Shown one piece after another: positions 17,396 through 26,621 of a stretch of DNA of 64,000 bases. The notes below the pieces were generated by a model, which saw only the letters and a program-made list of their open reading frames with translations, did not search any database and was not told the origin of the DNA. The number at the start of each line of letters is the position of its first letter. Positions within the stretch are counted from its first letter, which is position 1. A program made the translations under genes and the position numbers. This DNA comes from Verrucomicrobiia bacterium (lineage in GTDB: Bacteria > Verrucomicrobiota > Verrucomicrobiia > Limisphaerales > JADLHS01), in the NCBI GenBank assembly GCA_026125285.1, contig JAHCLO010000008.1, positions 1-64,000 on the forward strand, given 5' to 3'.

Positions 17396-17655
17396 GAATG
17401 ATCACGAAACAGGAATTCAAACAGTGGCAGGTATTGCCAGTGCTCACACCTGACGTGGTTGCCGCTCGCCGTGACAGCGAAAATGCCGGCCGACAGTGGC
17501 ACGCACGCGGAAGCACCTGTGAGCAACTTCGACCCGCAACGACGGCTTTGACCGGGACTCAATTATGCGGCGGGCGGTTGTCCCCTTCGACCCGAATGGA
17601 TAATGATTTGGTTAAGAGCCTGCGGGCTAAAACCTCACAAAGGACCGATGATTGA
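17392..17655 (+). CDS. Possible small gene between gspK and gspL
   Basis: An 87-codon frame whose ATG overlaps the gspK stop (ATGA) and whose end overlaps the gspL start by 8 bases, like the other junctions in this operon. The product is basic and polar, has no signal, membrane segment or domain I recognise, and the sequence around 17510-17620 looks repeat-like. It may be a real small gene or only spacer DNA that happens to be open. Confidence 0.3.
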   Translation: MRMITKQEFKQWQVLPVLTPDVVAARRDSENAGRQWHARGSTCEQLRPATTALTGTQLCGGRLSPSTRMDNDLVKSLRAKTSQRTDD

Positions 17656-19096
17656 TCTGAAGAACATAGACAAACTGTTCTCCCGGCAACCGGGCAGTTC
17701 GTTGCTCGGCCTGTCCTTTGACGGCAGCCGACTGGAGGGCATGCAGGTGCGGCGCACGAACGGCTCGGTCGAAATCCAGAAATCCTTCACCGCTTCTCTC
17801 TCGCTCGATCCGCTGACGGCGGAAATCGAACTCGCGGGCCGGGAAATCCGAAAGCAACTGGATGCCGAACACATCCGCGAACGCTGGTGCGCGGTCTGCC
17901 TGCCCCTGAATTGGGCGCTCACGCTCACACTCAAGCTGCCGGACATTCCCGAGGAAGACGTTGCCGACTTCCTGCAACTTGAGGCCGAGCGGGGCTTTCC
18001 TTATGGCCCGGAGGAATTGATGCTCGCCAACTCGCGCTTCCGTACCGCGGGCGAGTCCTGGGTGACACTGGTGGCCATTCCCCGGGAGCACGTCATGCGG
18101 CTGGAAGCGGTTCTGAAGGCGGCCCAATTGCGGCCCGTGACCTTTTCGCTCGGCTTGACCGCGCTCCAACCGGCGGATGCAGCGTCCGCCGATGGCGTCA
18201 TCGCCTTGCTGCCGGGCGAAACCACGTTGACCATGCAGATTTCGCACGGCGGCGGGGTGCCGGTGTTGCGCACGCTCGACGGGGCGTTTGAACAAAGTGG
18301 CGCGGAACGGGAGCTTCAAGTGGAACAGATTGCCCGTGAAATTCGCATTACGCTGGGCCAGTTGCAGCCGGCCGTCCGCGAGTCGGTGCGGCGGCTGCGC
18401 ATCTTTGGCCGCAACGAGACGGCGCGGGAACTGGCCGAGGGACTTCAGTCGCGCGCGGCATCGCTGGGACTGGCCATCGAACACATCCGCGATCATCCCG
18501 CGAGCGAGGGCGGCATCAAGTTGCCGGCGGGCACGCCGATTTCCGCCGCCTTAAGTGTGGCGGTGCGCCAGTTGGCGGGACCGTCGGGCATGGAATTCCT
18601 GCCGCCCAAAGTCAGCGCGTGGCGGCAATTTGCGGAGCGTTATTCGTCGGGCAAGCTGGTTTACGCCGGCACCGCCGCCGGTGCGCTGGTGTTGGTGGTC
18701 GCAATCGCCTTCCTCGTCCAGCAGATGATTTTCTGGCACTGGGAATCGGAATGGCAGCAGGTGGAAAAGAACGCGGTGGAATTGACGAAAATTCGCGATC
18801 AAATCCGGCAATACCGCCCGTGGTATGACGAATCAGTGCGCAGCCTCAGTATCCTCAAACGCATGACGGAGGCTTTCCCGCAGACCGGGGCGGTTTCGGC
18901 CAAGACCATCGAACTGCGCGAACCGGCGCGTGTGACCTGCTCCGGCACGGCGTTGAATCGTGAAGCGCTGATCAAGGTGCTCGACGACTTGCGCCGCACG
19001 CGGGAAATTTCGGCCGTCCACATCGAGATGACTCGCGGCAACACGCCGCTGGAGTTTACGTTCAACTTTCAATGGGTGGGGGCCGGCGGGCAATGA
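17648..19096 (+). CDS. gspL: GspL-like protein, PilM-PilN fusion
   Basis: 482 residues from ATG 17648. Residues 1 to about 320 form a cytoplasmic actin-like PilM/GspL domain (L-L-G-L-S-F-D-G-S-R-L-E-G at the start, L-K-L-P-D-I-P-E-E-D further on). A single membrane segment follows near 335-360 (L-V-Y-A-G-T-A-A-G-A-L-V-L-V-V), then a periplasmic PilN-like domain of about 120 residues with a coiled-coil start. GspL recruits the GspE ATPase to the membrane and pairs with GspM. The stop overlaps the next start as ATGA. Confidence 0.83.
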   Translation: MIDLKNIDKLFSRQPGSSLLGLSFDGSRLEGMQVRRTNGSVEIQKSFTASLSLDPLTAEIELAGREIRKQLDAEHIRERWCAVCLPLNWALTLTLKLPDIPEEDVADFLQLEAERGFPYGPEELMLANSRFRTAGESWVTLVAIPREHVMRLEAVLKAAQLRPVTFSLGLTALQPADAASADGVIALLPGETTLTMQISHGGGVPVLRTLDGAFEQSGAERELQVEQIAREIRITLGQLQPAVRESVRRLRIFGRNETARELAEGLQSRAASLGLAIEHIRDHPASEGGIKLPAGTPISAALSVAVRQLAGPSGMEFLPPKVSAWRQFAERYSSGKLVYAGTAAGALVLVVAIAFLVQQMIFWHWESEWQQVEKNAVELTKIRDQIRQYRPWYDESVRSLSILKRMTEAFPQTGAVSAKTIELREPARVTCSGTALNREALIKVLDDLRRTREISAVHIEMTRGNTPLEFTFNFQWVGAGGQ

Positions 19097-19656
19097 ACCT
19101 CAACAAACGACAACAACTGCTGGCCGTGCTTGCCATTGTGGCGGTGGCCCTCTTTGTGGCGGACAAACTGGTGATCACGCCACTCACGAACAATTGGAAA
19201 GACCGCGCCGCCCGCATCGTCAAGCTCAAGGAAGAGGTCCATGAAGGCAAGGAACTGATCAAGCGCGAAGCCGTCTTGCGCGAGCAATGGGAGCGCATCC
19301 GCACCAACACGCTGGCTTTCGCCAAGCCCGAGGCGGATGCCAAATCCGAGGCCGAGGGCCAGTTGCTTGCTGCGTTCGAGCGGTGGGCCAAGGAAAGCGA
19401 TGTCGCGTCGCTGAGTTCCATCCGGCCCCAGTGGAAGGAATCCGCGGAGAGCCACAAAACCCTCCTCTGTCGCGCCGACGTCGCGGGCAACCTCGCGGCC
19501 ATTGCGCGCTTTTTGTATCAGATCGAACGCGATCCGCTGGGAGTGAAGGTGGATTCGCTCGAACTCACGACCCGCAACGTGGACGGCTCGCAACTGGCGC
19601 TGGTCATCCAGGTCAGCGGCCTGCTCCTTAACCCGCCCAAGAACCCTACGAGATGA
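19093..19656 (+). CDS. gspM: GspM/PilO-like inner-membrane protein
   Basis: 187 residues from ATG 19093 (ATGA overlap). One N-terminal membrane segment (L-L-A-V-L-A-I-V-A-V-A-L-F-V-A), a coiled-coil of about 60 residues rich in Lys and Glu, then a small ferredoxin-like alpha/beta domain (F-L-Y-Q-I-E-R-D-P-L-G-V-K-V-D). This is the GspM/PilO layout; the partner is the GspL-like protein before it. Sequence identity in this family is low, so the call rests on topology and position. Confidence 0.78.
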   Translation: MNLNKRQQLLAVLAIVAVALFVADKLVITPLTNNWKDRAARIVKLKEEVHEGKELIKREAVLREQWERIRTNTLAFAKPEADAKSEAEGQLLAAFERWAKESDVASLSSIRPQWKESAESHKTLLCRADVAGNLAAIARFLYQIERDPLGVKVDSLELTTRNVDGSQLALVIQVSGLLLNPPKNPTR

Positions 19657-20417
19657 TGATTCCCATGAAGGGCAAATTGTGCGATGGTTTGAACGTGAAT
19701 ACAGCACGTTCGAGAATATCGGCGTGGCTGCTCACGCTGATGGTGGCGACCACGGGCTTCAGCGTTACCGCGCAGTCCACGAATGAGCCGGCCAGCACGA
19801 ACGACGCGCCTCCGCGCGTCGAGGCGGCGCCGCAGCGCCTGGACGAAGCCGCATTCCGCATCATCGCCGAGCGGAACATATTCAACGCGAACCGTTCCGG
19901 CGGCACAGTGCGCCCGCCAACTCCGACGCGCCGTCCGGCCACCGTGGAAGTCTTTGCGCTCGTGGGCACGATGACCTATGAGAAGGGAACGTTTGCTTTC
20001 TTTGAAGGTTCCCGCTCCGATTACACCAAAGTGCTAAAGGCGGACGGCATCATTGCCGGGCACAAAGTGGTGGAGATTCAGGCCAACCGCGTTAAGCTCG
20101 ACATCGGCGGCAAGGAACTCGAATTGCCGGTGGGATCGCAAATGCGCCGGGAGGACGAAGGTGCCTGGCAAGTCTCGGAGGCACGCGGTGGGATCGCCAT
20201 GGCCGCCGCCAATGCCAGTGAGGCGTCCAGTCGCTTGGGTCGCTCCGATCGGGGCGGCGATTCCTCACGCACCCGGCGAGAAGGAGAGACTTCTTCCCGG
20301 CGCGGGGATGGCTCTGATTCCGGCAGCCGGCCAACGACCACAACACCCACCTCCTCCGCGGACGAGGAGGAAACTCTTAGACGTCTCATGGAACGACGAG
20401 AAAGGGAATCGCAATGA
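19653..20417 (+). CDS. GspC/PilP-like periplasmic protein
   Basis: 254 residues from ATG 19653 (ATGA overlap). A hydrophobic stretch ending V-T-A-Q looks like a cleavable signal peptide, not a GspC membrane anchor. Residues about 70-170 match the homology-region layout of GspC/PilP (R-N-I-F-N-A-N, then V-E-V-F-A-L-V-G-T-M and a small beta barrel ending E-L-P-V-G-S). The C-terminal 80 residues are Ser/Arg/Thr-rich and disordered. GspC links the inner-membrane platform to the secretin N0 domain, and this gene lies directly before the secretin, with an ATGA overlap. Confidence 0.68.
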   Translation: MMIPMKGKLCDGLNVNTARSRISAWLLTLMVATTGFSVTAQSTNEPASTNDAPPRVEAAPQRLDEAAFRIIAERNIFNANRSGGTVRPPTPTRRPATVEVFALVGTMTYEKGTFAFFEGSRSDYTKVLKADGIIAGHKVVEIQANRVKLDIGGKELELPVGSQMRREDEGAWQVSEARGGIAMAAANASEASSRLGRSDRGGDSSRTRREGETSSRRGDGSDSGSRPTTTTPTSSADEEETLRRLMERRERESQ

Positions 20418-22201
20418 AACCATATATGCCCAAACCAATCCTGATCCTGACGGCGGTTACCGTGAGCTTCGCGCTCATGGCGACAAACCAATCACTGCTC
20501 GCCCAAGGAAATGACGACCCACAGCCGTCCATTCCTGACCCTGCTGAGATTGTGCAACAACTCCTGGCCCAGAACGCGAATGGCACCAACGGCTTTTCCG
20601 AAGAGACCGTGGCGGAATTGCTCCGCGCCGCACTCGAGGCTCAGCAAGCGGTGCAGGGTACCAACCAGTCGCCGGGTGAAGACCTGAGGCCCGGAAACTC
20701 ACGCGGGCCGCGCCCGATTCGCGGGCAAGGGACACGCGGAACCATGGGGTCTTCCTCCAACGCGATCGCCCTTGCGTCTTTGCTCGCCAATTCGTCCACC
20801 AACCAGACGGCCAATGGCGGAAACGGCCTGCGGCTTAACTTTCGCAATGCGCCTCTGAGCCTGGTATTGGATTATCTCAGCGACGCCGCGGGCTTTGTCA
20901 TCAGCGCGAACTCCAAGGTGGACCTGAAAGGCACGGTCACCGTGTGGTCGAACCAGCCCGTGGATCGCACCGAAGCGATTCGCCTGTTGAACGCGGCGCT
21001 GACGTCCAGCGGGTATGCCGCCACGGTCGAAGGCAATTTACTCAACATCTATGTCGTGGACGCGACCAACACGGAGATCATCGCCGGGGTGCCGGGCAAC
21101 AGCTACACCAACATTCCGCCCACCAAGGATCTGGTCACCCAGATCGTCTATGTCAGCAATGTGGAAGCCAACCAGTTGATCCAATCACTCCAGCCATTGA
21201 TGCCCACCGGCACTTCCATGACGGCGAACCAAGGGGCCAATGCTATCGTCATCACCGACACGCGCGCGAACATTCGCCGCATGGTACAACTGGTCAAGGC
21301 GCTCGACACGGCTAGTGTGAGCTCTTCGTCTCTGAAGGTGTTTCCGCTGGTGTACTCGGATGCGACCACGCTGGCGCAGGTGGTGACGCAATTGTTTCAA
21401 ACAGAAACGAGCAATAACCGTGGGGGTCCGCAGGGTGGTTTTCGTGGGTTTTTCGGCGGCGGATTTCCGGGCGGTGATCGCGGACGTGGCGACAACAACG
21501 CTGCCGGCGCCCAGTCGGGGCGTATGTCCGCACCCCGTGTGGTCGCCGTGGCTGATGATCGCAGCAACTCCTTGGTCGTAAGTGCCTCGGAGGAACAGAT
21601 GCTTCTGGTCGTGGAATTGGTAAACCAGATGGATGTGGACGTGGATGATATAATGGATTTGCGGGTGTTCCGATTGCGGTATGCGGACCCGCAGGAAACC
21701 GCAGACCTCTTGACCAGCCTGTTCCCGGACCCGACCACGCAGCAGAGCAATCGTGGACAGGGCGGACGGGGTTTCCCCTTTGGCCCTCCCGGGATGGTCA
21801 ACAATCGCGGCACGGCCACTGATCAAAACTCGCGTGCGATCCGGCAAACCCGGGTCACTGCAGTGCCCGACCCGCGAACCGGATCGGTGATTGTGAGCGC
21901 CGCGCAGAACCTGATGGCGCAGATTGCGGACATCGTCGAGCAATTGGATTCCGATCCTTCGCGCAAGATGAAGGTGACCGTCATCAAGGTGGAGAATCGT
22001 GATCCGCAGGAAGTCGTGGAGCAATTGCAGAGTGTCATTGCCACGGACAACAACAGCAACGTGAACCGCAACCGCAACACCACCCGCCAGACGGGCAGCC
22101 AGTTGAACACACGGCAACAGAACAACCTGCAAAACCGGAACACGACCGGCGGTTTCAATACTGGCTTTGGCACCGGCGGCACGACGCGCACGGGACGCTG
22201 A
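20414..22201 (+). CDS. Secretin periplasmic half (N-domains only), GspD part 1
   Basis: 595 residues with a signal peptide (cut near L-L-A-Q|G, about 31). After a Gln/Asn/Gly-rich linker come an N0-like domain (about 137-212, L-R-L-N-F-R-N-A-P-L), then N1 (238-296), N2 (302-415, with a Gly/Arg-rich loop) and N3 (414-515, with another such loop). The protein ends with only the first half of one more N-domain (K-M-K-V-T-V-I-K-V-E-N-R-D from about 518) and a 55-residue Asn/Gln/Thr-rich tail. There is no outer-membrane beta-barrel. A normal GspD is one polypeptide of about 650-750 residues carrying both parts. The missing half-domain and the barrel are in the next gene, 31 bases on. I infer the two products assemble together. 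Confidence 0.85.
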   Translation: MKPYMPKPILILTAVTVSFALMATNQSLLAQGNDDPQPSIPDPAEIVQQLLAQNANGTNGFSEETVAELLRAALEAQQAVQGTNQSPGEDLRPGNSRGPRPIRGQGTRGTMGSSSNAIALASLLANSSTNQTANGGNGLRLNFRNAPLSLVLDYLSDAAGFVISANSKVDLKGTVTVWSNQPVDRTEAIRLLNAALTSSGYAATVEGNLLNIYVVDATNTEIIAGVPGNSYTNIPPTKDLVTQIVYVSNVEANQLIQSLQPLMPTGTSMTANQGANAIVITDTRANIRRMVQLVKALDTASVSSSSLKVFPLVYSDATTLAQVVTQLFQTETSNNRGGPQGGFRGFFGGGFPGGDRGRGDNNAAGAQSGRMSAPRVVAVADDRSNSLVVSASEEQMLLVVELVNQMDVDVDDIMDLRVFRLRYADPQETADLLTSLFPDPTTQQSNRGQGGRGFPFGPPGMVNNRGTATDQNSRAIRQTRVTAVPDPRTGSVIVSAAQNLMAQIADIVEQLDSDPSRKMKVTVIKVENRDPQEVVEQLQSVIATDNNSNVNRNRNTTRQTGSQLNTRQQNNLQNRNTTGGFNTGFGTGGTTRTGR

Positions 22202-22232
22202 ACTCTCCGTGGGTGAATAGGGAAATCACACT

Positions 22233-23405
22233 ATGCTAAATCACATTCAACTCAGAAACGGAAGCTTTGGACAACTTGCGTGGTCGCTGGCAACGATTGG
22301 CCTGCTGGCTCCCGGCGTCGTGCTGGCGCAGCAAGGCGTGGGTGCCGCCCGCACTGGTACCGCGCGGACCGCCACGGCGTACCCAAGCAGCACCGACATC
22401 GGTCAGGCGCGCATCACTTACGATCCTGAAACGCGCAGCGTGATCATCGTTTCCGATGATGACACCGCGGCTCACATCCAGGAGGTCGTGCGTGAATTGG
22501 ACCGGCCGGCGCCGCAGGTGCTCATTAAGTGCGTGTTCATGGAAGCCACGTATTCAAAAGGCTCGGATATTGGCGTGGATGGCACGTACCAGCACCGAAT
22601 TTCCGGCAGCAGGATCAATGAATTCAATACGCCGGCGGGGCTGAACAACACCGCCTCCACTGCCTTTGATCTCGCCACCAGTGGCGGGATGTACACCTTG
22701 CTGGGTCAGGATCTCAACGTCACCGTTGCCGCGTTGGCCAAGGCGGGCAAAACGGAAATCCTGTCCCGTCCGTCCATCCTGGCTCGCAACAATCAGCAGG
22801 CGACCATAACCATTGGCCAGCAGGTGCCGCTGATCTCAGGCGTGACCTTCGACAACTTTGGCAACCAGCGGAATGCCATTACTTATCAAAGTGTCGGCAT
22901 CATTCTCCAGGTCACACCGTTTATCACTTCGGATGGCATGGTGGAAATGATCGTGGCGCCGCAAATCTCCTCCGTTTCAGATTCCACCGTCAGCTTTGCC
23001 ACGGGCGGCACCAACACCGTCGGCAGTCCGTCCGCTCCCATCATCAACATCCGTTCAGCGGACACCGTGGTCGTTGTGCCCGATGGCCAGACGGTGGTCA
23101 TCGGCGGATTGATGCAGAATCAGAAGGCCAAGTCGGAAAAAAAGGTGCCCATCCTCGGCGACATTCCCTTGCTCGGCCTGTTGTTCAAGCACAAGACCAC
23201 GGAAGATGAGAAGAAGGAACTGCTCATCTTTATGACGCCCCATATCATCAACCGTCCCGTGGAATTGTCGGCATACACTGACAGCGAACGAGAGAAAGCC
23301 GTCCTCTCGCGCAAGGCGTTCAGCGAAGATGACCTCAACCGGTTTCTGGACACCGTTCCCTCCGCCGACCCAAGCCCGTCACCGCCAGCTAATTTCCAGC
23401 AATGA
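22233..23405 (+). CDS. Secretin barrel half with half N-domain, GspD part 2
   Basis: 390 residues with its own signal peptide (cut near V-L-A-Q|Q, about 33). Residues 58-92 (A-R-I-T-Y-D-P-E-T-R-S-V-I-I-V, then I-Q-E-V-V-R-E-L-D) are the second half of a secretin N-domain; its first half is the end of the preceding gene. From about 95 on is the secretin C-domain that forms the outer-membrane channel, with the signature V-P-I-L-G-D-I-P-L-L-G-L-L-F and the V-V-V-P-D-G-Q-T-V-V-I-G-G-L block. A short C-terminal tail may act as the pilotin-binding region. No frameshift joins it to the previous gene. Confidence 0.9.
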   Translation: MLNHIQLRNGSFGQLAWSLATIGLLAPGVVLAQQGVGAARTGTARTATAYPSSTDIGQARITYDPETRSVIIVSDDDTAAHIQEVVRELDRPAPQVLIKCVFMEATYSKGSDIGVDGTYQHRISGSRINEFNTPAGLNNTASTAFDLATSGGMYTLLGQDLNVTVAALAKAGKTEILSRPSILARNNQQATITIGQQVPLISGVTFDNFGNQRNAITYQSVGIILQVTPFITSDGMVEMIVAPQISSVSDSTVSFATGGTNTVGSPSAPIINIRSADTVVVVPDGQTVVIGGLMQNQKAKSEKKVPILGDIPLLGLLFKHKTTEDEKKELLIFMTPHIINRPVELSAYTDSEREKAVLSRKAFSEDDLNRFLDTVPSADPSPSPPANFQQ

Positions 23406-23448
23406 CGTCTCCCTTCGTCACCCGGACGGCCCCCACGTTTTCTTTCGC

Positions 23449-24975
23449 ATGAGCCTGCGCGGACGATTGGTCTATGGCGTGTTGTTTGCCATCTGGGCGC
23501 TCATCATCGCCTGGCAGGTGGGCGAACATCTGCGCGTCCGCCAGTCCGCCCTCGCCGCGCTCCTGGACCGCGCCCGCGACATTTCCACCACCTGCGGTGT
23601 GGTGCTGCGCTCCCAGCGCCATTTCGGATTGATCTCCAAAGAACGCCTCGAATCCGCCTTGGCGGAGTTGGTGGATCCGGGTGAGTTGAACAGTGTGATG
23701 ATGTTGAACGCCGAGGGCGACATCGTGGCTTCGGCGGGCGCACCCACTGAGGCCATCCCCAGACTTGAAGTGCGCCCGGCCGTTCATTGGGGCGCCGGCA
23801 CGGTGGCCGTGATGAACTTGGTGGACTTGGGCGCGGACCTTGCCCTGGAACCGGAACGCAGCAACCCGCCCATTGTTTTTTCCCGCCAGGGTTTTGGGCG
23901 AGCCTCGGACACGAACCGTCCGCCGCCACCGCCGGACTTCGGGCGCGGACCTCCGGAATTCGGAGGGGAACTGAATCAGCGACGGGAAGGCCCGCCGGAA
24001 ATGCGGCCAGAAGGTTCTCCCACCAATCGTTTTGGCCGGCGCGGGGAAGGCGGTGGTGGCCGTCCGCGTTTTGGTCGGCCGCCGTGGATGTCCGAGGATG
24101 ATTTCCGCGCCATGATCCAAAAGCAAGGGGTGCATAGCTTTGTGATTGTCATGTCCACCCGGGCAATGCGCGAAACCTGCCAGCAGGACCTTTGGCTGCG
24201 TTCCACCATCGGACTGCTGGCCACCGTGTCCGTGCTTGGGTTCGCAGTGGCTTGGCGGAATCTCACCCGGAACTCCGAACTGGAAGTCCGTCTGGCGCTG
24301 GCCAGCCAACAGAATCTGCATCTCAAGGAAATGAACCTCGCTGCCGCCGGTTTGGCGCACGAAACGCGCAATCCGCTCAACATCGTGCGCGGCCTGGCGC
24401 ACATGATTTCCCGGCGCGAGGACGTGCCCACCGAAATCCGGCAGAAGACCGCCGACATCATTGAGGAAACCGACCGCGTTACCGCGCAGTTGAACGAGTT
24501 CATCAATTACTCGCGCCCGCGCGAAGTCCGCCGTTCCGCCGTCGCGCTCGAAGCAGTCATGAGCGAAGTGGCGCGGACCTTGAATTACGACCTCGAGGAA
24601 AAAGGCATACAGTTCCAGGTCAAAGGGGAACTGCTCACGATTGAGGCGGATGAACAATTGCTCCGGCAGGTGATATTCAACCTGTTGCTCAACGCGATTC
24701 AGGCCGTGCCGCAGGGGGGTGTAATTGAAATCGCTGCTCAAAAAGCAAACGGGGCCGAGGCCGTGCTGGAAGTCCGCGACAACGGCCCGGGTGTACCGCC
24801 GGAACGACGCGCGGAGATTTTCAAACCGTATTTCACCACCCAGGAGCAGGGCACTGGCCTGGGATTGGCCGTGGTCCACCAGATAGTGCTCGCCCACGGT
24901 TGGGCCATCGAATGTCGCGCCAACGAACCGCGCGGCGCGATCTTCCGCATCACCCACTTGAAACCCGTGGCTTGA
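23449..24975 (+). CDS. Membrane sensor histidine kinase
   Basis: 508 residues from ATG 23449. Two membrane segments bracket an extracytoplasmic sensor of about 230 residues, which includes a Pro/Arg/Gly-rich stretch (about 155-215). The kinase core has the H-box with H304 (L-A-H-E-T-R-N-P-L-N), the N-box (N-L-L-L-N-A-I-Q-A-V), and G-boxes D-N-G-P-G-V and G-T-G-L-G-L-A-V. It starts 44 bases after the secretin gene and is followed by a sigma-54 activator, so it probably controls secretion genes or a sigma-54 regulon together with it. The signal is unknown. Confidence 0.92.
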   Translation: MSLRGRLVYGVLFAIWALIIAWQVGEHLRVRQSALAALLDRARDISTTCGVVLRSQRHFGLISKERLESALAELVDPGELNSVMMLNAEGDIVASAGAPTEAIPRLEVRPAVHWGAGTVAVMNLVDLGADLALEPERSNPPIVFSRQGFGRASDTNRPPPPPDFGRGPPEFGGELNQRREGPPEMRPEGSPTNRFGRRGEGGGGRPRFGRPPWMSEDDFRAMIQKQGVHSFVIVMSTRAMRETCQQDLWLRSTIGLLATVSVLGFAVAWRNLTRNSELEVRLALASQQNLHLKEMNLAAAGLAHETRNPLNIVRGLAHMISRREDVPTEIRQKTADIIEETDRVTAQLNEFINYSRPREVRRSAVALEAVMSEVARTLNYDLEEKGIQFQVKGELLTIEADEQLLRQVIFNLLLNAIQAVPQGGVIEIAAQKANGAEAVLEVRDNGPGVPPERRAEIFKPYFTTQEQGTGLGLAVVHQIVLAHGWAIECRANEPRGAIFRITHLKPVA

Positions 24976-24993
24976 AGGGGCTACAGTGCCCGC

Positions 24994-26367
24994 GTGCCGC
25001 CCACAATTCGCAAGAACGGTAACAAATCGCCCCGCATTCTCATCGTGGATGATGATGCCGGCCAGCGCAGCTTGTTGCACTCCTTTCTCAAGAGCCAGGG
25101 CTTCGAGATTGTTGCCGTTTCCTCCGGCGAACAGGCACTCGAAGTGCTCCGCACGCAGGAGATCAGCATGATGATTTCTGACGTGCGCATGCCAGGACTG
25201 TCGGGCTTGGAGACTCTACGCCGTGCGCGCGAGCAGCATGTGGTGTTACCGGTGCTGCTGGTCACCGCCTACGCCGACGTGCGCGAAGCGGTCGGCGCCA
25301 TGCGCGATGGCGCCCTCAATTATCTGAGCAAGCCCATTGACCTCGATGAACTGCTCATCACGGTTCAGCAGGCCACGGGTCTGGCCAAATCGGCGCCGCG
25401 CAAACTGGGGCCGGACAAACCATTGCCGCCGCACGTCGTCTGCGAGAGCCCCCTGATGCGGGCGGTTTTCAACGACGCTTCGTTGATTGCCAATTCCGAA
25501 AGCCGTGTGCTCATCACCGGGGAGAGCGGCGTGGGCAAGGAAGTCTTGGCGGACGCAATTCATGCGTGGAGCGCGCGTTCGGCCGGGCCGCTGGTCAAAG
25601 TGAATTGTGCCGCGATTCCGGAAACGCTGCTGGAGAGCGAATTGTTCGGCCACGAGAAGGGCGCGTTCACCGGGGCCGTGGCCCAGCGCATTGGCCGCTT
25701 TGAACAGGCCAACGACGGCACGATCTTTCTTGATGAGATTGCCGATATGTCACCGCCGCTTCAGGCCAAACTGCTGCGGGTTACTCAGAATGGCACTTTC
25801 CATCGGGTCGGCTCGAACAAGGAGTTGCATACCAACGCGCGGATTCTGGCTGCCACCAACAGCAACTTGGAGGAGGCGGTCCAAGCGGGCCGGTTTCGCG
25901 AGGATTTGTTTTACCGCCTCAACGTCGTGGAACTCAACCTCCCGCCGTTGCGCGAACGCCCGGAAGACATCCTGCCGATTGCCAACGCGTTCATCGAGGA
26001 GTTCACGCACGGCAAGGCCCGTTTTTCCTCGGCGGTGGCGGATTGCCTCACGCGCTATCCCTGGCCGGGCAATGTTCGCGAGCTGCGGAATGCCATGGAA
26101 CGCGCCGCGCTCCTGTCGCGCGGCGAACTCATCGTGCCCGATCATCTGCCCAACCGGGTGCGCGCCACAACACCGCAAAGCACCGTTCTCGAACCCGCGG
26201 AAGCTCTGCGCCTGGAAGAAATCGAACGACAGGCGATTTTCCAGGCCTTGCGCCAGCATAATTTCAATCGCACGGAAACGGCGCTGGCGCTGGGCATCAG
26301 CCGGCGGGCGCTGATCTACAAATTGCAGCGCTTTCGTGAACTGGGATTCGAGGTGGAGTCCGCGTGA
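24994..26367 (+). CDS. Sigma-54-dependent response regulator (NtrC family)
   Basis: 457 residues from a GTG start. Receiver domain: acidic pocket I-V-D-D-D near 18-21, phospho-acceptor D63 (S-D-V-R-M-P) and K113 (L-S-K-P-I). The AAA+ domain has Walker A GESGVGKE (176-183), the sigma-54 contact loop GAFTGA (223-228) and the F-L-D-E-I Walker B. A Fis-type helix-turn-helix ends the protein (F-N-R-T-E-T-A-L-A-L-G-I-S-R-R-A-L). It activates RNA polymerase with sigma-54. It is 18 bases after the kinase, its likely partner. I could not find a convincing -24/-12 promoter in the window. Confidence 0.94.
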   Translation: MPPTIRKNGNKSPRILIVDDDAGQRSLLHSFLKSQGFEIVAVSSGEQALEVLRTQEISMMISDVRMPGLSGLETLRRAREQHVVLPVLLVTAYADVREAVGAMRDGALNYLSKPIDLDELLITVQQATGLAKSAPRKLGPDKPLPPHVVCESPLMRAVFNDASLIANSESRVLITGESGVGKEVLADAIHAWSARSAGPLVKVNCAAIPETLLESELFGHEKGAFTGAVAQRIGRFEQANDGTIFLDEIADMSPPLQAKLLRVTQNGTFHRVGSNKELHTNARILAATNSNLEEAVQAGRFREDLFYRLNVVELNLPPLRERPEDILPIANAFIEEFTHGKARFSSAVADCLTRYPWPGNVRELRNAMERAALLSRGELIVPDHLPNRVRATTPQSTVLEPAEALRLEEIERQAIFQALRQHNFNRTETALALGISRRALIYKLQRFRELGFEVESA

Positions 26368-26432
26368 GGTTGCCGAACATTCGGGGGGAGACTTCGCCGA
26401 ATCCAGAGATTCGCGCTTTGAACTTCCGAACC

Positions 26433-26503
26433 GTAGCCACCGACGTGAGGAGGCGGATTCCCCTGACCTGCAACGCTGTCCGCCTCCTCACGTCGTCGGC
26501 TAC
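26433..26503. repeat. Palindromic repeat
   Basis: Arms 26433-26457 (starts GTAGCCACCGACG) and 26479-26503 are reverse complements over 23 of 25 bases. The same GTAGCC-GACG start is visible near 14732 in the gspI leader. No T-run follows. It sits 65 bases after the response-regulator stop. Confidence 0.8.
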
Positions 26504-26621
26504 GAGCATAGGGTTCATGGAAAGCTTCGACCTCCAACATTGGACGCGCATCGGGGCCATGAACCGGCCTCGGATGGTTTGGCTGATTATCAACAGCTTG
26601 CGAGTCCGGTTCATGGGAAGC

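Noticed and set aside
23389..25080. 563-codon minus-strand frame over the kinase gene
   Set aside because: Antisense to a well-defined histidine kinase; histidine- and glycine-rich nonsense product typical of such shadows.
26364..26621. Frame continuing upstream of the haem-binding remnant
   Set aside because: It runs through the 26433 palindrome and other repeat DNA and shows no protein-like conservation.
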